Source: Chitinophagales bacterium (GTDB lineage: Bacteria > Bacteroidota > Bacteroidia > Chitinophagales > Saprospiraceae). Taken from it: 64,000 nucleotides of DNA. The notes under the pieces are model-generated. The model worked only from the letters and a program-made list of their open reading frames with translations, was not told the origin of the DNA and made no database searches. The stretch covers positions 102,296 to 166,295 of the forward strand of contig JAAFJN010000010.1 of the NCBI GenBank assembly GCA_013298845.1. Reading direction: 5' to 3'. Position 1 is the first letter of the stretch. Each line of letters starts with the position of its first letter. This document shows positions 26,901 to 35,689 of this stretch, piece by piece. The position numbers and the translations under genes were made by a program.

Positions 26901-27367
26901 TTAAGAAAAAATACCTGAAATTTAAAAAATACGGCAACCAGGGTTTGACCGATATTTTTACGCCCGAACAAATGAAAGAAGCCATTACCCTGAAAGCGGG
27001 TTATCTCGGCAACGCGGTGCTGTTGAGTCAGGCTAACGGCGGCTACCAGTTGGTGAACCTGCCCAACGAAGCCCAAATGGCCCCGCTGTACGGCCTTTGT
27101 GTGGTAGATGTTGACCAGGATGGCTACTCCGATATTGTGGCGGGTGGTAACTTTTGGGGTTCAAAACCGGAATTTGGCTACATTGATGCCGATTACGGCT
27201 TGTTCCTCAAAGGCGACGGGAAAGGCCATTTCACCCCATTGCGAACTGCGCGCACGGGTCTTTTGCTCAACGGAGAAGTTCGCGATATAAAAAAGATGAC
27301 CATCGGCGGGAAACCCACTTTGATGGTGGCGATTAATGACCAGCCGGTGGAATTTTGGCGGTATTAA
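23993..27367 (+). CDS. large FG-GAP/VCBS repeat lipoprotein with ASPIC/UnbV domain
   Basis: A 1124-residue lipoprotein (signal ending FLSAC, Cys17). It has many calcium-binding VCBS/FG-GAP motifs of the form D-x-(N/D)-x-D-G: DIDNDGLQD, DVNGDGWLD, DYDRDGDLD, DVNQDGWQD, DMDNDGWKD, DLDNDGDLD, DVNGDGLED, DADGDKDLD and DVDGDGDQD. These form two beta-propellers separated by an ASPIC/UnbV domain at about 550-610 (LGAKIHLRAQGQQFYLEQMP, PNFGLG, IEWPKG). In Bacteroidota such proteins are often exported by SusD/TonB-linked systems; ligand unknown. The gene's last 35 bp overlap the convergent PAP2 gene. Confidence 0.88.
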   Translation: MRIFYGICFALLFLSACNTASDKGATGSTNGAPLFTTMSAPETGIQFRNDLTYDREFNVYRYRNFYNGGGVSIGDIDNDGLQDVFFTSNMGQNKLYRNLGNFKFEDISEKAGITGKGSWSTGVSMADVNGDGWLDIYVCNSGNPREAEKDKQSFSRENELFINQQNGTFVESARAYGLADRGLTTHAAFFDYDRDGDLDVYVLNNSFRAIGSFDLRKNLRETRDSLGGHKLYRNEGMGSAGHPVFKDVSVEAGIMGSVIAFGLGVTVGDVNQDGWQDIYVSNDFFERDYLYYNQGNGTFREELEGSMRHISAASMGADMADINNDALPDIFVTDMLPADDYRLKTSTSFDSPDRFTFTKDIYYNQFTRNMLHLNNGSTLDNSGQVHFSDIACMATCEATDWSWGALMFDMDNDGWKDIFVANGVAQDLTDQDYLLFISDPSVQQEIVSGGSVNYKRLIDSIPSVPLPNFAFKNNKDLTFSNQATPWGLDVPSFSNGSAYGDLDNDGDLDLVINCINNEALVYRSEARQQLTNNHYLKFNLSGSAGNMLALGAKIHLRAQGQQFYLEQMPMRGFQSSMDPRPNFGLGNITQIDTVYIEWPKGTASLLTNVPADQTISVAQKDANLPAWLPTLRLKQPNILFKKSGVSAWKHQESTFADWDRDRLLYFKYSTEGPRLATGDVNGDGLEDYFAGGAASQAGAIFIQQPNGMFTLTRQPDLLKDAACEDVDATLFDADGDKDLDLYVASGSNEIASMTPQLADRLYVNDGKGNFTKKVDALPQQKPFASAAVRPADVDGDGDQDLFVAMRLLPGRIGVPVGGFLMANDGKGFFSPVQMETFRNLGMPTDAIWTDWDGDNDPDLLVCGEWMPIRMFQNNGGTLTDVTTAMGLTNTNGLWKSVETGDFNGDGRPDFVLGNMGFNSRLEASPEHPMELTFNDFDLNGTPEQFLSRYTNDKMLPYTLRGDLVSNIPIVKKKYLKFKKYGNQGLTDIFTPEQMKEAITLKAGYLGNAVLLSQANGGYQLVNLPNEAQMAPLYGLCVVDVDQDGYSDIVAGGNFWGSKPEFGYIDADYGLFLKGDGKGHFTPLRTARTGLLLNGEVRDIKKMTIGGKPTLMVAINDQPVEFWRY

Positions 27368-27929
27368 GCCCCGTTTTCTGGATGATTAGCAACACCAGCG
27401 ACGCCATCAATAAACCTAACACTGCGCCACCCAATACATCGAGCGGGTAGTGGAGGCCAACGTAAACTTGAGAAAATGCAATCAGGGCAGCCCAAAAGAA
27501 TAATACCGGGGCCGTCCATCGCCCGCACGTGGGCGCGAAGAAAAAACCAATAAAACGCGCCGCTGCGAAATGGTTGGCCGCGTGGGAGGAGGTAAAACTA
27601 TACCCGCTGCCGCAGCGTTCCACCCGCAAATCCACGTAATCTTTCACCAGTACGCTGTTGCAGGGGCGCAGGCGTTGCACCTTTTTTTTGATCAAATGGC
27701 TGCTCGTCATATCGGTTGCGCCCACGCTCAGCACCAGTCCGAGCAAAAAGACCCAATATTTCTTTTGTTCAAAGTGCATCAGGGCGTACACCAAGATAAA
27801 TAAATACAACGGCGACCAAAACAGCGGTGTGCGGCACCACGGCAACAACGTATCAAACAGGGCATTATCTAACCCCCGATTGATGGCAAAAAACAGGCTT
27901 AGGTCCAGACGAATTAGTTCTCCTAACAT
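27333..27929 (-). CDS. PAP2-superfamily phosphatase, membrane-bound
   Basis: A 198-residue membrane protein with the three phosphatase motifs: KKKVQRLRPC (C1), YSFTSSHAANHFA (C2 with catalytic His) and VYVGLHYPLDVLGG (C3 with HxxxD). Five to six TM helices surround them. The family removes phosphate from lipid phosphates such as undecaprenyl pyrophosphate or phosphatidate. The 3' end overlaps the convergent FG-GAP gene by 35 bp, and its start overlaps the upstream methyltransferase by 7 bp. Confidence 0.9.
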   Translation of the reverse strand: MLGELIRLDLSLFFAINRGLDNALFDTLLPWCRTPLFWSPLYLFILVYALMHFEQKKYWVFLLGLVLSVGATDMTSSHLIKKKVQRLRPCNSVLVKDYVDLRVERCGSGYSFTSSHAANHFAAARFIGFFFAPTCGRWTAPVLFFWAALIAFSQVYVGLHYPLDVLGGAVLGLLMASLVLLIIQKTGLNTAKIPPAGH

Positions 27930-28654
27930 TTTTCAGCGATAATAATCAATCGGGTAGAATTGGGTTCATCAAAAGGATTCAAATCGTAATCGCCGTACGT
28001 CGCTTTGATGGTTAGTCCGGCTTGTTGCATCAGGGTTTCGAATTCACTTAGGGTAAACAACCGGACACGTTCTTCAAAACTATACGATTGTCCGTTTACA
28101 TCAAATTCCACTTTTTTGTACACGTGTTTTTCGTCGAGGCGTTTGGTGGCGTGGAACTGAATACCGTCAATTTCTTTGGTTTCGGCGGGAACCAGGGCTT
28201 TGCGCACCCAGGCGGAATTGAAATAATCGAGCAGCAATAAGCCGTTGGTTTTTAAACCTTTATGAATATTTTTTAACGATTTTAAATGGTCTGCATCGTT
28301 GTCGAAATAACCAAAAGAAGTAAAAAAATTAACGATGGCATCGTAGTAATTGATGCGAAAAGGCAGCCGCATATCGTGTTGGTAAAAAGTCAAGCCTGGC
28401 TGTTCAAACTGGCTGGCGTATTCAATGCTGTGCAGGGAAATATCCAGCCCCGTAACGTCAAAACCTTTTTCGGCCAAATAACGCGCATGGCGACCTTTGC
28501 CGCAGGCCAGGTCCATGATGCGGGCATTTGCCGACAGGTTTAAGGCGCTCAGCATATTGTCCAAAGTCCGCCGGGCTTCCTTTTCATCGTGTTTTTTGTA
28601 TAAAATATGATAATAAGGCGAATCAAACCACTCAGTAAACCATTCCTTTTCCAT
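27923..28654 (-). CDS. class I SAM-dependent methyltransferase
   Basis: A 243-residue protein. After the N-terminal MEKEWFTEWFDSPYYHILY comes the SAM motif I ARIMDLACGKGRHARYLA, then FDVTGLDISLHSI, and YDAIVNFFTSFGYF near motif IV. This resembles the Methyltransf_25-type proteins often paired with PAP2 or fatty-acid genes in Bacteroidota. The substrate is unknown. ATG 28654 is preferred over the longer frame because the conserved W-rich N-terminus starts there. It overlaps the PAP2 gene, so an operon is likely. Confidence 0.85.
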   Translation of the reverse strand: MEKEWFTEWFDSPYYHILYKKHDEKEARRTLDNMLSALNLSANARIMDLACGKGRHARYLAEKGFDVTGLDISLHSIEYASQFEQPGLTFYQHDMRLPFRINYYDAIVNFFTSFGYFDNDADHLKSLKNIHKGLKTNGLLLLDYFNSAWVRKALVPAETKEIDGIQFHATKRLDEKHVYKKVEFDVNGQSYSFEERVRLFTLSEFETLMQQAGLTIKATYGDYDLNPFDEPNSTRLIIIAEKC

Positions 28655-28691
28655 AAAACGAAGTATAATTTTGGCGCGAAAGTAGTGCAAA

Positions 28692-31130
28692 TTACCGAAT
28701 CAAGGTAACATCACCGCGCAGCATAAACTTACGCCCCGGAACATGTTCCAATTCGGCCACAAACAAATACACCCCTTGGTTAGCGTCTTTGTTGCGGAAA
28801 GTTCCGTCCCAACCCGCTGAGCGGTCATTGGTAAAAGATGCTGTGCTTTCAAACACCAAATTTCCCCAGCGATCGTAAATACGCAGCCAGTTAATGGGCA
28901 CCTGTTCTTTGCTAAACAACAAAAAACGCTCGTTGCCGCCCGTGGCATCTTCGGGGAAAAAGATATTGGGCGCGTACACCGAAGGTTGAATCACCACCTG
29001 AATGCTGTCGGTCGCCGTGCAACCCTCGCTGTCGGTTACGGTCACCGTGTACCAAGTGGTTTCAAACGGCGTGACCGTAATTTGTGGGCAATCAGCGCAA
29101 TTGGTAGAATCGGGAGACCACACCGTAAAATCCACCATCCGCGAGGGCGTGGAACCCAATATAACCGTTTCGTAGGGCACAATGGGTTCGTCCAGGCGGA
29201 TGTATTCGGCTTGTACCCCCAAACTATCGGGTTGGCCAATAAATACATCAATCGGTAAGTTATAACAGCCCGTGGAGTCGCGCACGACCAATTTATAATC
29301 GCCCGATCGCAAGTTGTTGATGGTATTGTTGTACGAAAACGACTGGCCGTTATCAATCGAATATTGGTAAGGCTCCAAACCGCCGTAAGGCGCTCCAAAA
29401 GCCACCGAAGCATCGGCCAGGCCGTAACAAGAGGGCGGGGTAGTGGCGTACGGGAATTGCGGGGAATTAAAATTGGCAGTCAGGGTATCTTCCGAAAAAT
29501 CGGTGCGGCGGCACACCCCCAAATACCCCCGGGCCGTGTACAAACCCGGCGCGTAAGCCACCAAAAACGTATCCGGACCAAATTGTAACAGCGAATCGGC
29601 GTAATACCATTGTACCCCATCGAAACGCCCACTGGCCACGAGGGTATCCGGGCAAACGCCGTCTCCGATTAAATTCAGGGTGATATTGGGTTTGGCAACT
29701 TTACTAAAACCGCTGTAAAAACCACCGAATCCGGCCGCGCCATTTCGGCCAAAATAAGCCACCTGAACGGCTCCCTGCGCGATGATACTGGCCGTTTCGG
29801 GGGGATTGTTAGACGAAAACAAATTCAACCGGCGGTAGGTAACAAAATCGGGGTTGCCCTGCACCGCATCGGGGGCGCCAAGGGGTACGACCACGCCATC
29901 TACCCGAACGGTCACCACCGAATCGCGCATCGCCACAATCATCAAGCCACCGTCGTATCTGATATTTCCGATGCGGTTGGGCTGGTAAATATTGTCCACG
30001 GCGTTGGGAATGGCGCAGGAAATGGGCGGCACAAAAATCAATCCACCCGTTCGTTTTTCATCGTCGGTATTGGCCACGCCACCAATTACCTGGTACATAT
30101 ACGCCGGTTTGGAAGTGAGAATGTGCAGGTTTCCCGCCGCCGTAAATTGATTGGTGGGTACGGTAAAATGTTCTCCCGCCGCAAGGGTAGAGGAGGGGTT
30201 GCCATTGCCATTCAGAAAGACCTGCGTATTGTTTTCGTGGGCTACCACGTACGGTATTTCGATGATATTGCCGCCGTTTCCTTTGCACAAAATATACTCT
30301 GATCCCACCAGTTCGACGGGAACAATTTGGTCCACGCCGATGTCGTTGGCGCCTTCGTTCACTGGTGCGCCCGTCCAGGAACCCACATTCACCGCAATGG
30401 GGTTGGAGGCCGTTAATAAAGACCCAATCAGGCCATTGGGTGGCTGAATGGTGCCATTGGTGCCCAAATATTGCGAAAAAACGCAGGATTCGCCTTTTTG
30501 CAAGGTCAATTCAACGCCACCGGGAACTTGGGTATCCGTGCCATTAATCCGAAAGCGCACCCCGGTATCGTAATCGTTGAGTTTGATGACGGTATTATCT
30601 TCAAAAGACATAATCCCGATGAAATTGGAACGCCCATTTCCCTGTGATACCCCCTGAATCATTTGGCCAGTCCGGAACGTAGTGCCCAACGCCGACAACC
30701 CCTTGCAGGTGAGGTCACACGCCTGGTATTCGGAACTACTGTGCGCTCGAAAATTGACGTAAAATTTCTTTTCCGCCTTGAGGACTAAGCCTTTGTTATT
30801 TAATGCGCGGTGCAGATCATCTTCGGTAACCAACGTGTAGGTGTCGTTGCTTGCACCGAGGTCGAACCGTTTGGGCGAACCGTTGGAAATGTTTAAAACC
30901 GACAAAACTGTGCCGTTGCTGGTTTCTACACTTACGGAAAAGGGCGTTTGTTCTGGCGTAGTGAGGTACAAAAACTGCGGCCCATATTCGCCCCGGGCGT
31001 GCATGGGAGGCACAAAATGTACAGAATCCAGTTGGGCAATGGCTTGAAATGGGGAGAAAACTAATAAAAAGAGGCCAATTATGCCCATTTTTTGGGCCAA
31101 TTGAATATGTAAACGTGGGGTGATGTTCAT
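28692..31130 (-). CDS. large secreted protein with IgGFc-binding-like region and T9SS type B (CHU_C) tail
   Basis: An 812-residue exported protein. Signal peptide about 15-34 (MGIIGLFLLVFSPFQAIAQ). The first half resembles the IgGFc-binding N-terminal region of bacterial surface proteins (PLGAPDAVQG, GGFYSGFSKVA, GSLLTASNPIAVNVGSWTG). A SprB-like repeat is seen near 550-610 (SCYGLADASVAFGAPYGGLEPYQYSID). The last 90 residues are a CHU_C/gliding-type sorting domain (APNIFFPEDATGGNERF, LRIYDRWGNLVFES, GWDGTFRNKDANQGVYLF). It should reach the surface by T9SS and could act in adhesion; the partner is unknown. Confidence 0.85.
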   Translation of the reverse strand: MNITPRLHIQLAQKMGIIGLFLLVFSPFQAIAQLDSVHFVPPMHARGEYGPQFLYLTTPEQTPFSVSVETSNGTVLSVLNISNGSPKRFDLGASNDTYTLVTEDDLHRALNNKGLVLKAEKKFYVNFRAHSSSEYQACDLTCKGLSALGTTFRTGQMIQGVSQGNGRSNFIGIMSFEDNTVIKLNDYDTGVRFRINGTDTQVPGGVELTLQKGESCVFSQYLGTNGTIQPPNGLIGSLLTASNPIAVNVGSWTGAPVNEGANDIGVDQIVPVELVGSEYILCKGNGGNIIEIPYVVAHENNTQVFLNGNGNPSSTLAAGEHFTVPTNQFTAAGNLHILTSKPAYMYQVIGGVANTDDEKRTGGLIFVPPISCAIPNAVDNIYQPNRIGNIRYDGGLMIVAMRDSVVTVRVDGVVVPLGAPDAVQGNPDFVTYRRLNLFSSNNPPETASIIAQGAVQVAYFGRNGAAGFGGFYSGFSKVAKPNITLNLIGDGVCPDTLVASGRFDGVQWYYADSLLQFGPDTFLVAYAPGLYTARGYLGVCRRTDFSEDTLTANFNSPQFPYATTPPSCYGLADASVAFGAPYGGLEPYQYSIDNGQSFSYNNTINNLRSGDYKLVVRDSTGCYNLPIDVFIGQPDSLGVQAEYIRLDEPIVPYETVILGSTPSRMVDFTVWSPDSTNCADCPQITVTPFETTWYTVTVTDSEGCTATDSIQVVIQPSVYAPNIFFPEDATGGNERFLLFSKEQVPINWLRIYDRWGNLVFESTASFTNDRSAGWDGTFRNKDANQGVYLFVAELEHVPGRKFMLRGDVTLIR

Positions 31131-31291
31131 GGGTGTAATTATCATTTTGCAAATGTAGGGGGGAATTGCGAAAATATGGTTGCATGGACGACCGGTCGCC
31201 CCTACGTTATGATTGTGTTAAAATTAATATAAATAAGCGGCGTATCTCTCTATTCACCCGTTCTTTCCCCAAACAATTAAATAATTATTTT

Positions 31292-32032
31292 ATGAAAAAA
31301 CAATGCACCATTCTAGCCTTATTGGCGCTGAATTTTCACGCTTTTGCGCAAAAAAACATTTTAAAAGACACCATTGATAACCGTAAATACCGCAACGAAA
31401 TTGGCATTGATGTACAAGGTATTTTTGCCGGTAATATTGGCGGTTCCTTTATGTACAAAAAACGAACCGGCGACAAAAAACTAATCGCAGTAACGTATTC
31501 CGATAACCTGCGTTTTTCGGGCAGTTTAAGCGGCTACTACTACAATAACTCCGTAGATGCGCCTGAGTATTACCAGGTGAACGACAATTACCAAGTTATC
31601 ATAGCCGCCCCCGATGACAGACACCGGCAAAATCTCTACGTGGGAGTAGGGAAGGAGCGGATTTATTTTTACGGGCGGTTCGGGGCCTATTATGGCGTGG
31701 ACGCAATTGGAGCATTCAACTATTCAGCAGACAAAAACCGGTATTGGCAAACGTCGAGTGTCATCGCGGATTTACCCGTTCGCCAAACCAATATTAGTGT
31801 CGGAGCCGCGCCCTTCGCCGGGATTAAATACCGAATTACCAACCGGCTCAGCCTCTCCGCCGAATGCAATTATTTCCTTGGATACGCCTTAGGACGGGTT
31901 AAAATTGGGGATAAAAAAAGTAACCAGGCCAGTAACCAAGACCCATTTATTTTTTATACCCACTCGATCAACCACTCGTTTAATCCGCTGCGGTTTGTTA
32001 CGTTGAATTATCATTTTAAACGGTATAGATAG
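31292..32032 (+). CDS. hypothetical outer-membrane-type protein
   Basis: A 246-residue protein with a signal peptide (CTILALLALNFHAFAQ). The mature part is rich in alternating aromatic strands (VQGIFAGNIGGSFMYKKR, FSGSLSGYYYNN, ISVGAAPFAGIKYRI, LSLSAECNYFLGYALG) and ends with RFVTLNYHFKRYR, as in outer-membrane beta-barrels. No named family recognised. ATG 31292 begins the signal peptide. Confidence 0.7.
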   Translation: MKKQCTILALLALNFHAFAQKNILKDTIDNRKYRNEIGIDVQGIFAGNIGGSFMYKKRTGDKKLIAVTYSDNLRFSGSLSGYYYNNSVDAPEYYQVNDNYQVIIAAPDDRHRQNLYVGVGKERIYFYGRFGAYYGVDAIGAFNYSADKNRYWQTSSVIADLPVRQTNISVGAAPFAGIKYRITNRLSLSAECNYFLGYALGRVKIGDKKSNQASNQDPFIFYTHSINHSFNPLRFVTLNYHFKRYR

Positions 32033-32046
32033 ATTTGTTTTTTCCT

Positions 32047-32104
32047 GCTCCCCTCCGTTTCGTTTTCGTTGAGGCGTGTAAAACGCCTCGCTACGGAGGG
32101 GAGC
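32047..32104. repeat. two-part intergenic hairpin
   Basis: GCTCCCCTCCGT (32047-32058) pairs with ACGGAGGGGAGC (32093-32104); inside, GAGGCGT (32071-32077) pairs with ACGCCTC (32083-32089). It lies between a + gene end and a - gene end. The outer CTCCGT-type arm resembles the palindrome at 46099-46157, but the core differs. Confidence 0.65.
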
Positions 32105-32126
32105 GGAATATGGTAATTCGCTGTTA

Positions 32127-32585
32127 TCAATAATCAACAAATTCAGTTACCATTGGATATACCTTCATAACCGTATCAACGGATCGCCTTATCTTGATTT
32201 TCAGTTGAATACACCCACTTACAGGATAATTACACTCGTTTTTTAAGTAATAATAAACGGTATAGTACTCTGGATTGCCTTTGTCCATTCTACTGGGTGT
32301 TCCAAAAAGTGCAAAAATCTGACTTTTTGACATGCCCTTTAGACAGGAATTGGCATTTTCCCTAAACATACGGATGCTTTCTTTTCTCAGGGCAGTATCC
32401 GACCTGATTCCATACACATTGCGATTTACCAATACCCAGTTATCTTTAATGAATCCCATAAAGGGACTACATTGATCAACCGGGATTGGTGTGACCGGTA
32501 CTTTGGGGGAATGCTTATGACAAGCAGTAATAATGAAAATTCCAGAAAAAAATATTACGAAATGAAAAATCAGATTTTTGAACAT
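32127..32585 (-). CDS. hypothetical lipoprotein, BamE/SmpA-like fold possible
   Basis: A 152-residue protein with a lipoprotein signal (GIFIITAC, Cys22). Residues 80-125 (LKGMSKSQIFALFGTPSRMDKGNPEYYTVYYYL) follow the BamE/SmpA pattern of a GMs..qv..lfG.P helix-turn-strand. Two more Cys pairs may form disulfides. AT-richer than its neighbours. Single gene, function unknown. Confidence 0.7.
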   Translation of the reverse strand: MFKNLIFHFVIFFSGIFIITACHKHSPKVPVTPIPVDQCSPFMGFIKDNWVLVNRNVYGIRSDTALRKESIRMFRENANSCLKGMSKSQIFALFGTPSRMDKGNPEYYTVYYYLKNECNYPVSGCIQLKIKIRRSVDTVMKVYPMVTEFVDY

Positions 32586-32817
32586 AGAGTAGGGGAGTGG
32601 GTTTTCAAAATTCCGCTTAGTATGAAATTGTAACTTTCTTTCTAAACGTCCTCTTTTGAAAGAAAGAACAAAATGGTTAGTTCACAAAGATACCAAATTA
32701 ATTTCAATCTCCAAATCAACTTTCAATGCTGCGTTAAATCCCCAAATACGTTCTGGCGGCGTTTTTAATGCCTCTATTTAACATAATATAAATTATGGAA
32801 AAAATTACGGGCCTTTT

Positions 32818-33600
32818 TTAGCCCAAAAGACTCGCCGGCAACATCAGTAACAACGGCAAGGCGCGATTATAATTTACGGAGTCATAGTCCAAACCAATGT
32901 GCACGTTTTTGTAATAATCGGCTAAATAAGTGTGATAATAACGCTCAGACTGTATAAACCAGGCATTTTCGCCCAAAACGGACGCCAAAAACCATTTTTC
33001 CAATAACCGCGACATCCGGCCATTCCCGTCCTCAAATGGGTGTATTTTCAGAAAAACCAGGTGTATCATGGACGCAAAATAAAATTTGGTAGCAAAATCT
33101 AATTCCTCTGCGTTATTTAACATAATATCAATGTCGTGGAACAATTTGTTAAATTCACGTTCCACGATCGCCGGGTCTGCCGCAACGTACTCAATTCGGC
33201 CTTCTTTGTCAATAATTACTTCGTGGTTTTTACGAATTTTCCCGCGTGAATTGGCGCGCAATAAATTGGCACTCAATAGTTTATGGGCTTTGAATAAATT
33301 TTTGGCATTTAGTTCGTTTTCGCGAGCAAATTGATACGCTTTGAATAAATCATCCGTCTTACGGGTGTAATCGGCGGTAAAAGATACTTTGTAAAAACGA
33401 TGCTTGAGGTAAGAATCCAACTCAATCCCCTCCCCTTCTATTTTTGACGAAAAAACGGCAGATACCGAGGTGTAAAACCCAAAATAATCATTCGTAAATT
33501 CTACAACGGGCTTTACAGGTAAATGGGCATCTAAACGAACCGGAAGTTCGGATTTGTACCGATCCAATACGGTTTGAGGCACAAGAATCAAATCTAACAT
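32818..33600 (-). CDS. Fic-family protein (putative AMP-transferase)
   Basis: A 260-residue Fic protein. The active-site motif is complete: HPFEDGNGR (187-195), with catalytic His187. The N-terminal helix contains the inhibitory motif form [ST]xxxE[GN] in SSKIEGEG (51-58), so it is likely a class II self-inhibited Fic enzyme that transfers AMP to a protein. It has its own promoter, divergent from the DUF3299-like gene. Target unknown; no antitoxin FicA-type gene is adjacent. Confidence 0.88.
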   Translation of the reverse strand: MLDLILVPQTVLDRYKSELPVRLDAHLPVKPVVEFTNDYFGFYTSVSAVFSSKIEGEGIELDSYLKHRFYKVSFTADYTRKTDDLFKAYQFARENELNAKNLFKAHKLLSANLLRANSRGKIRKNHEVIIDKEGRIEYVAADPAIVEREFNKLFHDIDIMLNNAEELDFATKFYFASMIHLVFLKIHPFEDGNGRMSRLLEKWFLASVLGENAWFIQSERYYHTYLADYYKNVHIGLDYDSVNYNRALPLLLMLPASLLG

Positions 33601-33604
33601 TGCA

Positions 33605-33633
33605 CAAATGTAAGGCACTTATTGAAAAAACAA
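33605..33633 (-). promoter_or_regulatory. promoter of the fic gene
   Basis: On the minus strand: TTG (33633-33631), 18-nt spacer, TACATTTG (33612-33605), ending 5 nt before the ATG at 33600. It overlaps the + strand promoter at 33622-33651. Confidence 0.55.
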
Positions 33634-33651
33634 GCCCCTACCCTATCTTTG
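33622..33651 (+). promoter_or_regulatory. promoter of the DUF3299-like gene
   Basis: TTG (33622-33624), 19-nt spacer, TATCTTTG (33644-33651), only 4 nt before the ATG at 33656: a leaderless or near-leaderless start. Confidence 0.65.
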
Positions 33652-33655
33652 CCCA

Positions 33656-34282
33656 ATGAAAAAATACCTGTTGGCTTCTCTGGCAACTGTTTTTGCCATT
33701 TTATTGCTCCGAAACCCCATCGCCAGCCTCATTGAAGCCCGTACGCGCGAAAAATCCGTCGAAATTAGTGGAAAAGATACCGCTATGGCCTCTTTAAACC
33801 CCGTGGAAGAGGATTCTTTTTGGCTGCACGATAACGTGGAAATTTTTAATAAAATTGACTCTCCCCTATTATACCAGTCCCTTTTGGCCATGGACAGCAC
33901 TGGCCCGGCTCAAAAAATCAGTTGGGATAACCTCAAAGACGTCAAATTTACCCCCAAATACGTCAAAGAATACGGTCAAAACATCGATTTTCCCGTTTTT
34001 GGAAAAAAAGTAAAAGCCCTCGACGGAAAAAAAGTGGTCATCAGCGGGTACATCATTCCCCTCGATTCGGGGGGCTTTTACGCCCTGAGCCGCAACCCGT
34101 TTAAATCGTGTTTTTTCTGCGGCGGTGCTGGCCCGGAATCTATCGTGGGTATCATCTTTGCGGCCCCGCCCAAACGGTATAAAACGGACGATTACCTGAG
34201 TTTTGAGGGCATTTTCCGCCTCAACGACAATGATTTAGAGAAACTCATGTACCAACTTTACGCCGCTAAGGAAATAAAATGA
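33656..34282 (+). CDS. DUF3299-like membrane-anchored protein
   Basis: A 208-residue protein with an N-terminal hydrophobic anchor (LLASLATVFAILLL). The C-terminal half has ALDGKKVVISGYIIPLDSGGFYA followed by FKSCFFCGG, a pattern of the DUF3299 group, in which the Cys pair could bind metal. The extracytoplasmic location is inferred. The stop overlaps the next gene's ATG (ATGA), so translational coupling with the deacetylase is likely. Confidence 0.75.
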   Translation: MKKYLLASLATVFAILLLRNPIASLIEARTREKSVEISGKDTAMASLNPVEEDSFWLHDNVEIFNKIDSPLLYQSLLAMDSTGPAQKISWDNLKDVKFTPKYVKEYGQNIDFPVFGKKVKALDGKKVVISGYIIPLDSGGFYALSRNPFKSCFFCGGAGPESIVGIIFAAPPKRYKTDDYLSFEGIFRLNDNDLEKLMYQLYAAKEIK

Positions 34283-35646
34283 GCACTACCGTCATATACG
34301 TACATTTACCCGAAGCCCTGCGCGCCTTCTTGCCGCGCATTCGTTACGTATTTGATTTTATAACCGCTCACCCGTGCACCAATAAAATTTCGTTTGTGCT
34401 TGAACGCCCAGCGGAGGGCATTTTTACCACTTTGTATTATGGTGGCTCACCATCGGAGTCCGGCGGACTGCACGTGCCCTGTGACAGGGCCATTATCAGT
34501 GCTTCGCCTGAACAACAACCAACTTATCACGCGGTGACTGCGCGTTGGGAGCATCAAATGGTGTACGGAGTAAGTTCCGGCACGAATACCACTCCAACGG
34601 ACTTTTTTGGGCAAAACACGTTTGGTTTTGATTGGATTTCGACGTTGTTTTTTCATTTGAGCCGAATCGAAGAATACGCTCCAACCACTGTGGACGACAT
34701 TGGATTAATGCCTTCGGCACAATTATGGATCGTGCGCAATGGTTTGGAAAAAATTCCGGTCGCCGACCGTTTGGTGTGCGCGCTGTCGGCGGTATTTACA
34801 GGGACTTTTCGCGAAGTGCCAACGGAGGTATGGACCTCGCACGATTTGGATACCTTGCGGGTATTTGGCGAGGGATTTAACTTGTTGCGGTACTTGGGCG
34901 GCACAGCCTGGCGGTATCGGAAAATAACTTTTTGGCCCCAAATTGTCGCCGACTACGCAGCCGTGAAATGGAAAAACCTGAATGATCCGGCGGATAATTT
35001 TGACGTGTTGTTGCGCCTCAAAACCACCGGAACCAAAACCCTGTATTTTGGCGGAGGTCGTCACCGGCCGCAGGATATTTTCCCACCGTTGTGCAGTGCC
35101 AGAATGTTGCAAATTCGACTTTTAGCCCAGGAAATGGGTTATCGTTTTGGTTTTCACCCGGGTTTTAGTACTTGGAAAAACGCCGAAACCTGGGAACAGG
35201 AGTGGCGCGAAGTGGGGCTTTTTACCGGCGAACCACCCTCCCACTCCCGGCAACATTACCTGCGGTTTGCCTTTCCGGAAACAGCCGATATTTTGGAAAA
35301 AAACGGGATTAATACCGATAGTTCATTGGGTTTTAGGGATAATATTGGGTTTCGCTGCGGTACGGGTTTTTCGTTTCATTTGTACCATTTTGCCGAAGAA
35401 CGGCCCTATTCCTGGACCGAAGAACCGTTGATATTAATGGACATCGGACTACTTCGCGCCGGACGGTACCATTTGCCCACTATTATGCGGTTATCAAACG
35501 ATTTTATTGGGCAAAATACCCACAATACCCGCTTGTTACTCAACTTCCACAACTCGTATTTTTACGAGCCGGAACTGGCCAAGATTCCACTATTGCAGTT
35601 GTATAGTCAACTATTGCAAAAAGAAGTAAAACTTTTACGCGATTAA
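34279..35646 (+). CDS. polysaccharide deacetylase-family protein (DUF7033-like)
   Basis: A 455-residue protein. Residues 1-150 match the N-terminal DUF7033-like region (FDWISTLFFHLSRIEEY). The rest contains a polysaccharide-deacetylase (NodB)-like barrel: EVWTSHDLDTLR (deacetylase-type HDxD), GFHPGFSTWKN, ILEKNGINTDSSLGFRDNIGFRCGT, and LLLNFHNSYFYEP near the C-terminus. Expected activity is removal of acetyl groups from a surface or secreted polysaccharide. No signal peptide is visible. Coupled to the upstream DUF3299-like gene by ATGA. Confidence 0.78.
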   Translation: MSTTVIYVHLPEALRAFLPRIRYVFDFITAHPCTNKISFVLERPAEGIFTTLYYGGSPSESGGLHVPCDRAIISASPEQQPTYHAVTARWEHQMVYGVSSGTNTTPTDFFGQNTFGFDWISTLFFHLSRIEEYAPTTVDDIGLMPSAQLWIVRNGLEKIPVADRLVCALSAVFTGTFREVPTEVWTSHDLDTLRVFGEGFNLLRYLGGTAWRYRKITFWPQIVADYAAVKWKNLNDPADNFDVLLRLKTTGTKTLYFGGGRHRPQDIFPPLCSARMLQIRLLAQEMGYRFGFHPGFSTWKNAETWEQEWREVGLFTGEPPSHSRQHYLRFAFPETADILEKNGINTDSSLGFRDNIGFRCGTGFSFHLYHFAEERPYSWTEEPLILMDIGLLRAGRYHLPTIMRLSNDFIGQNTHNTRLLLNFHNSYFYEPELAKIPLLQLYSQLLQKEVKLLRD

Positions 35647-35647
35647 G

Positions 35648-35679
35648 TTGTAGTTAATGCAGTAGAAGATTTACTTTTG
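35648..35679 (+). promoter_or_regulatory. promoter of the TetR-DUF721 pair
   Basis: TTG (35648-35650), 21-nt spacer, TACTTTTG (35672-35679); the ATG is at 35690. Confidence 0.55.
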
Positions 35680-35689
35680 CGCAAGAATT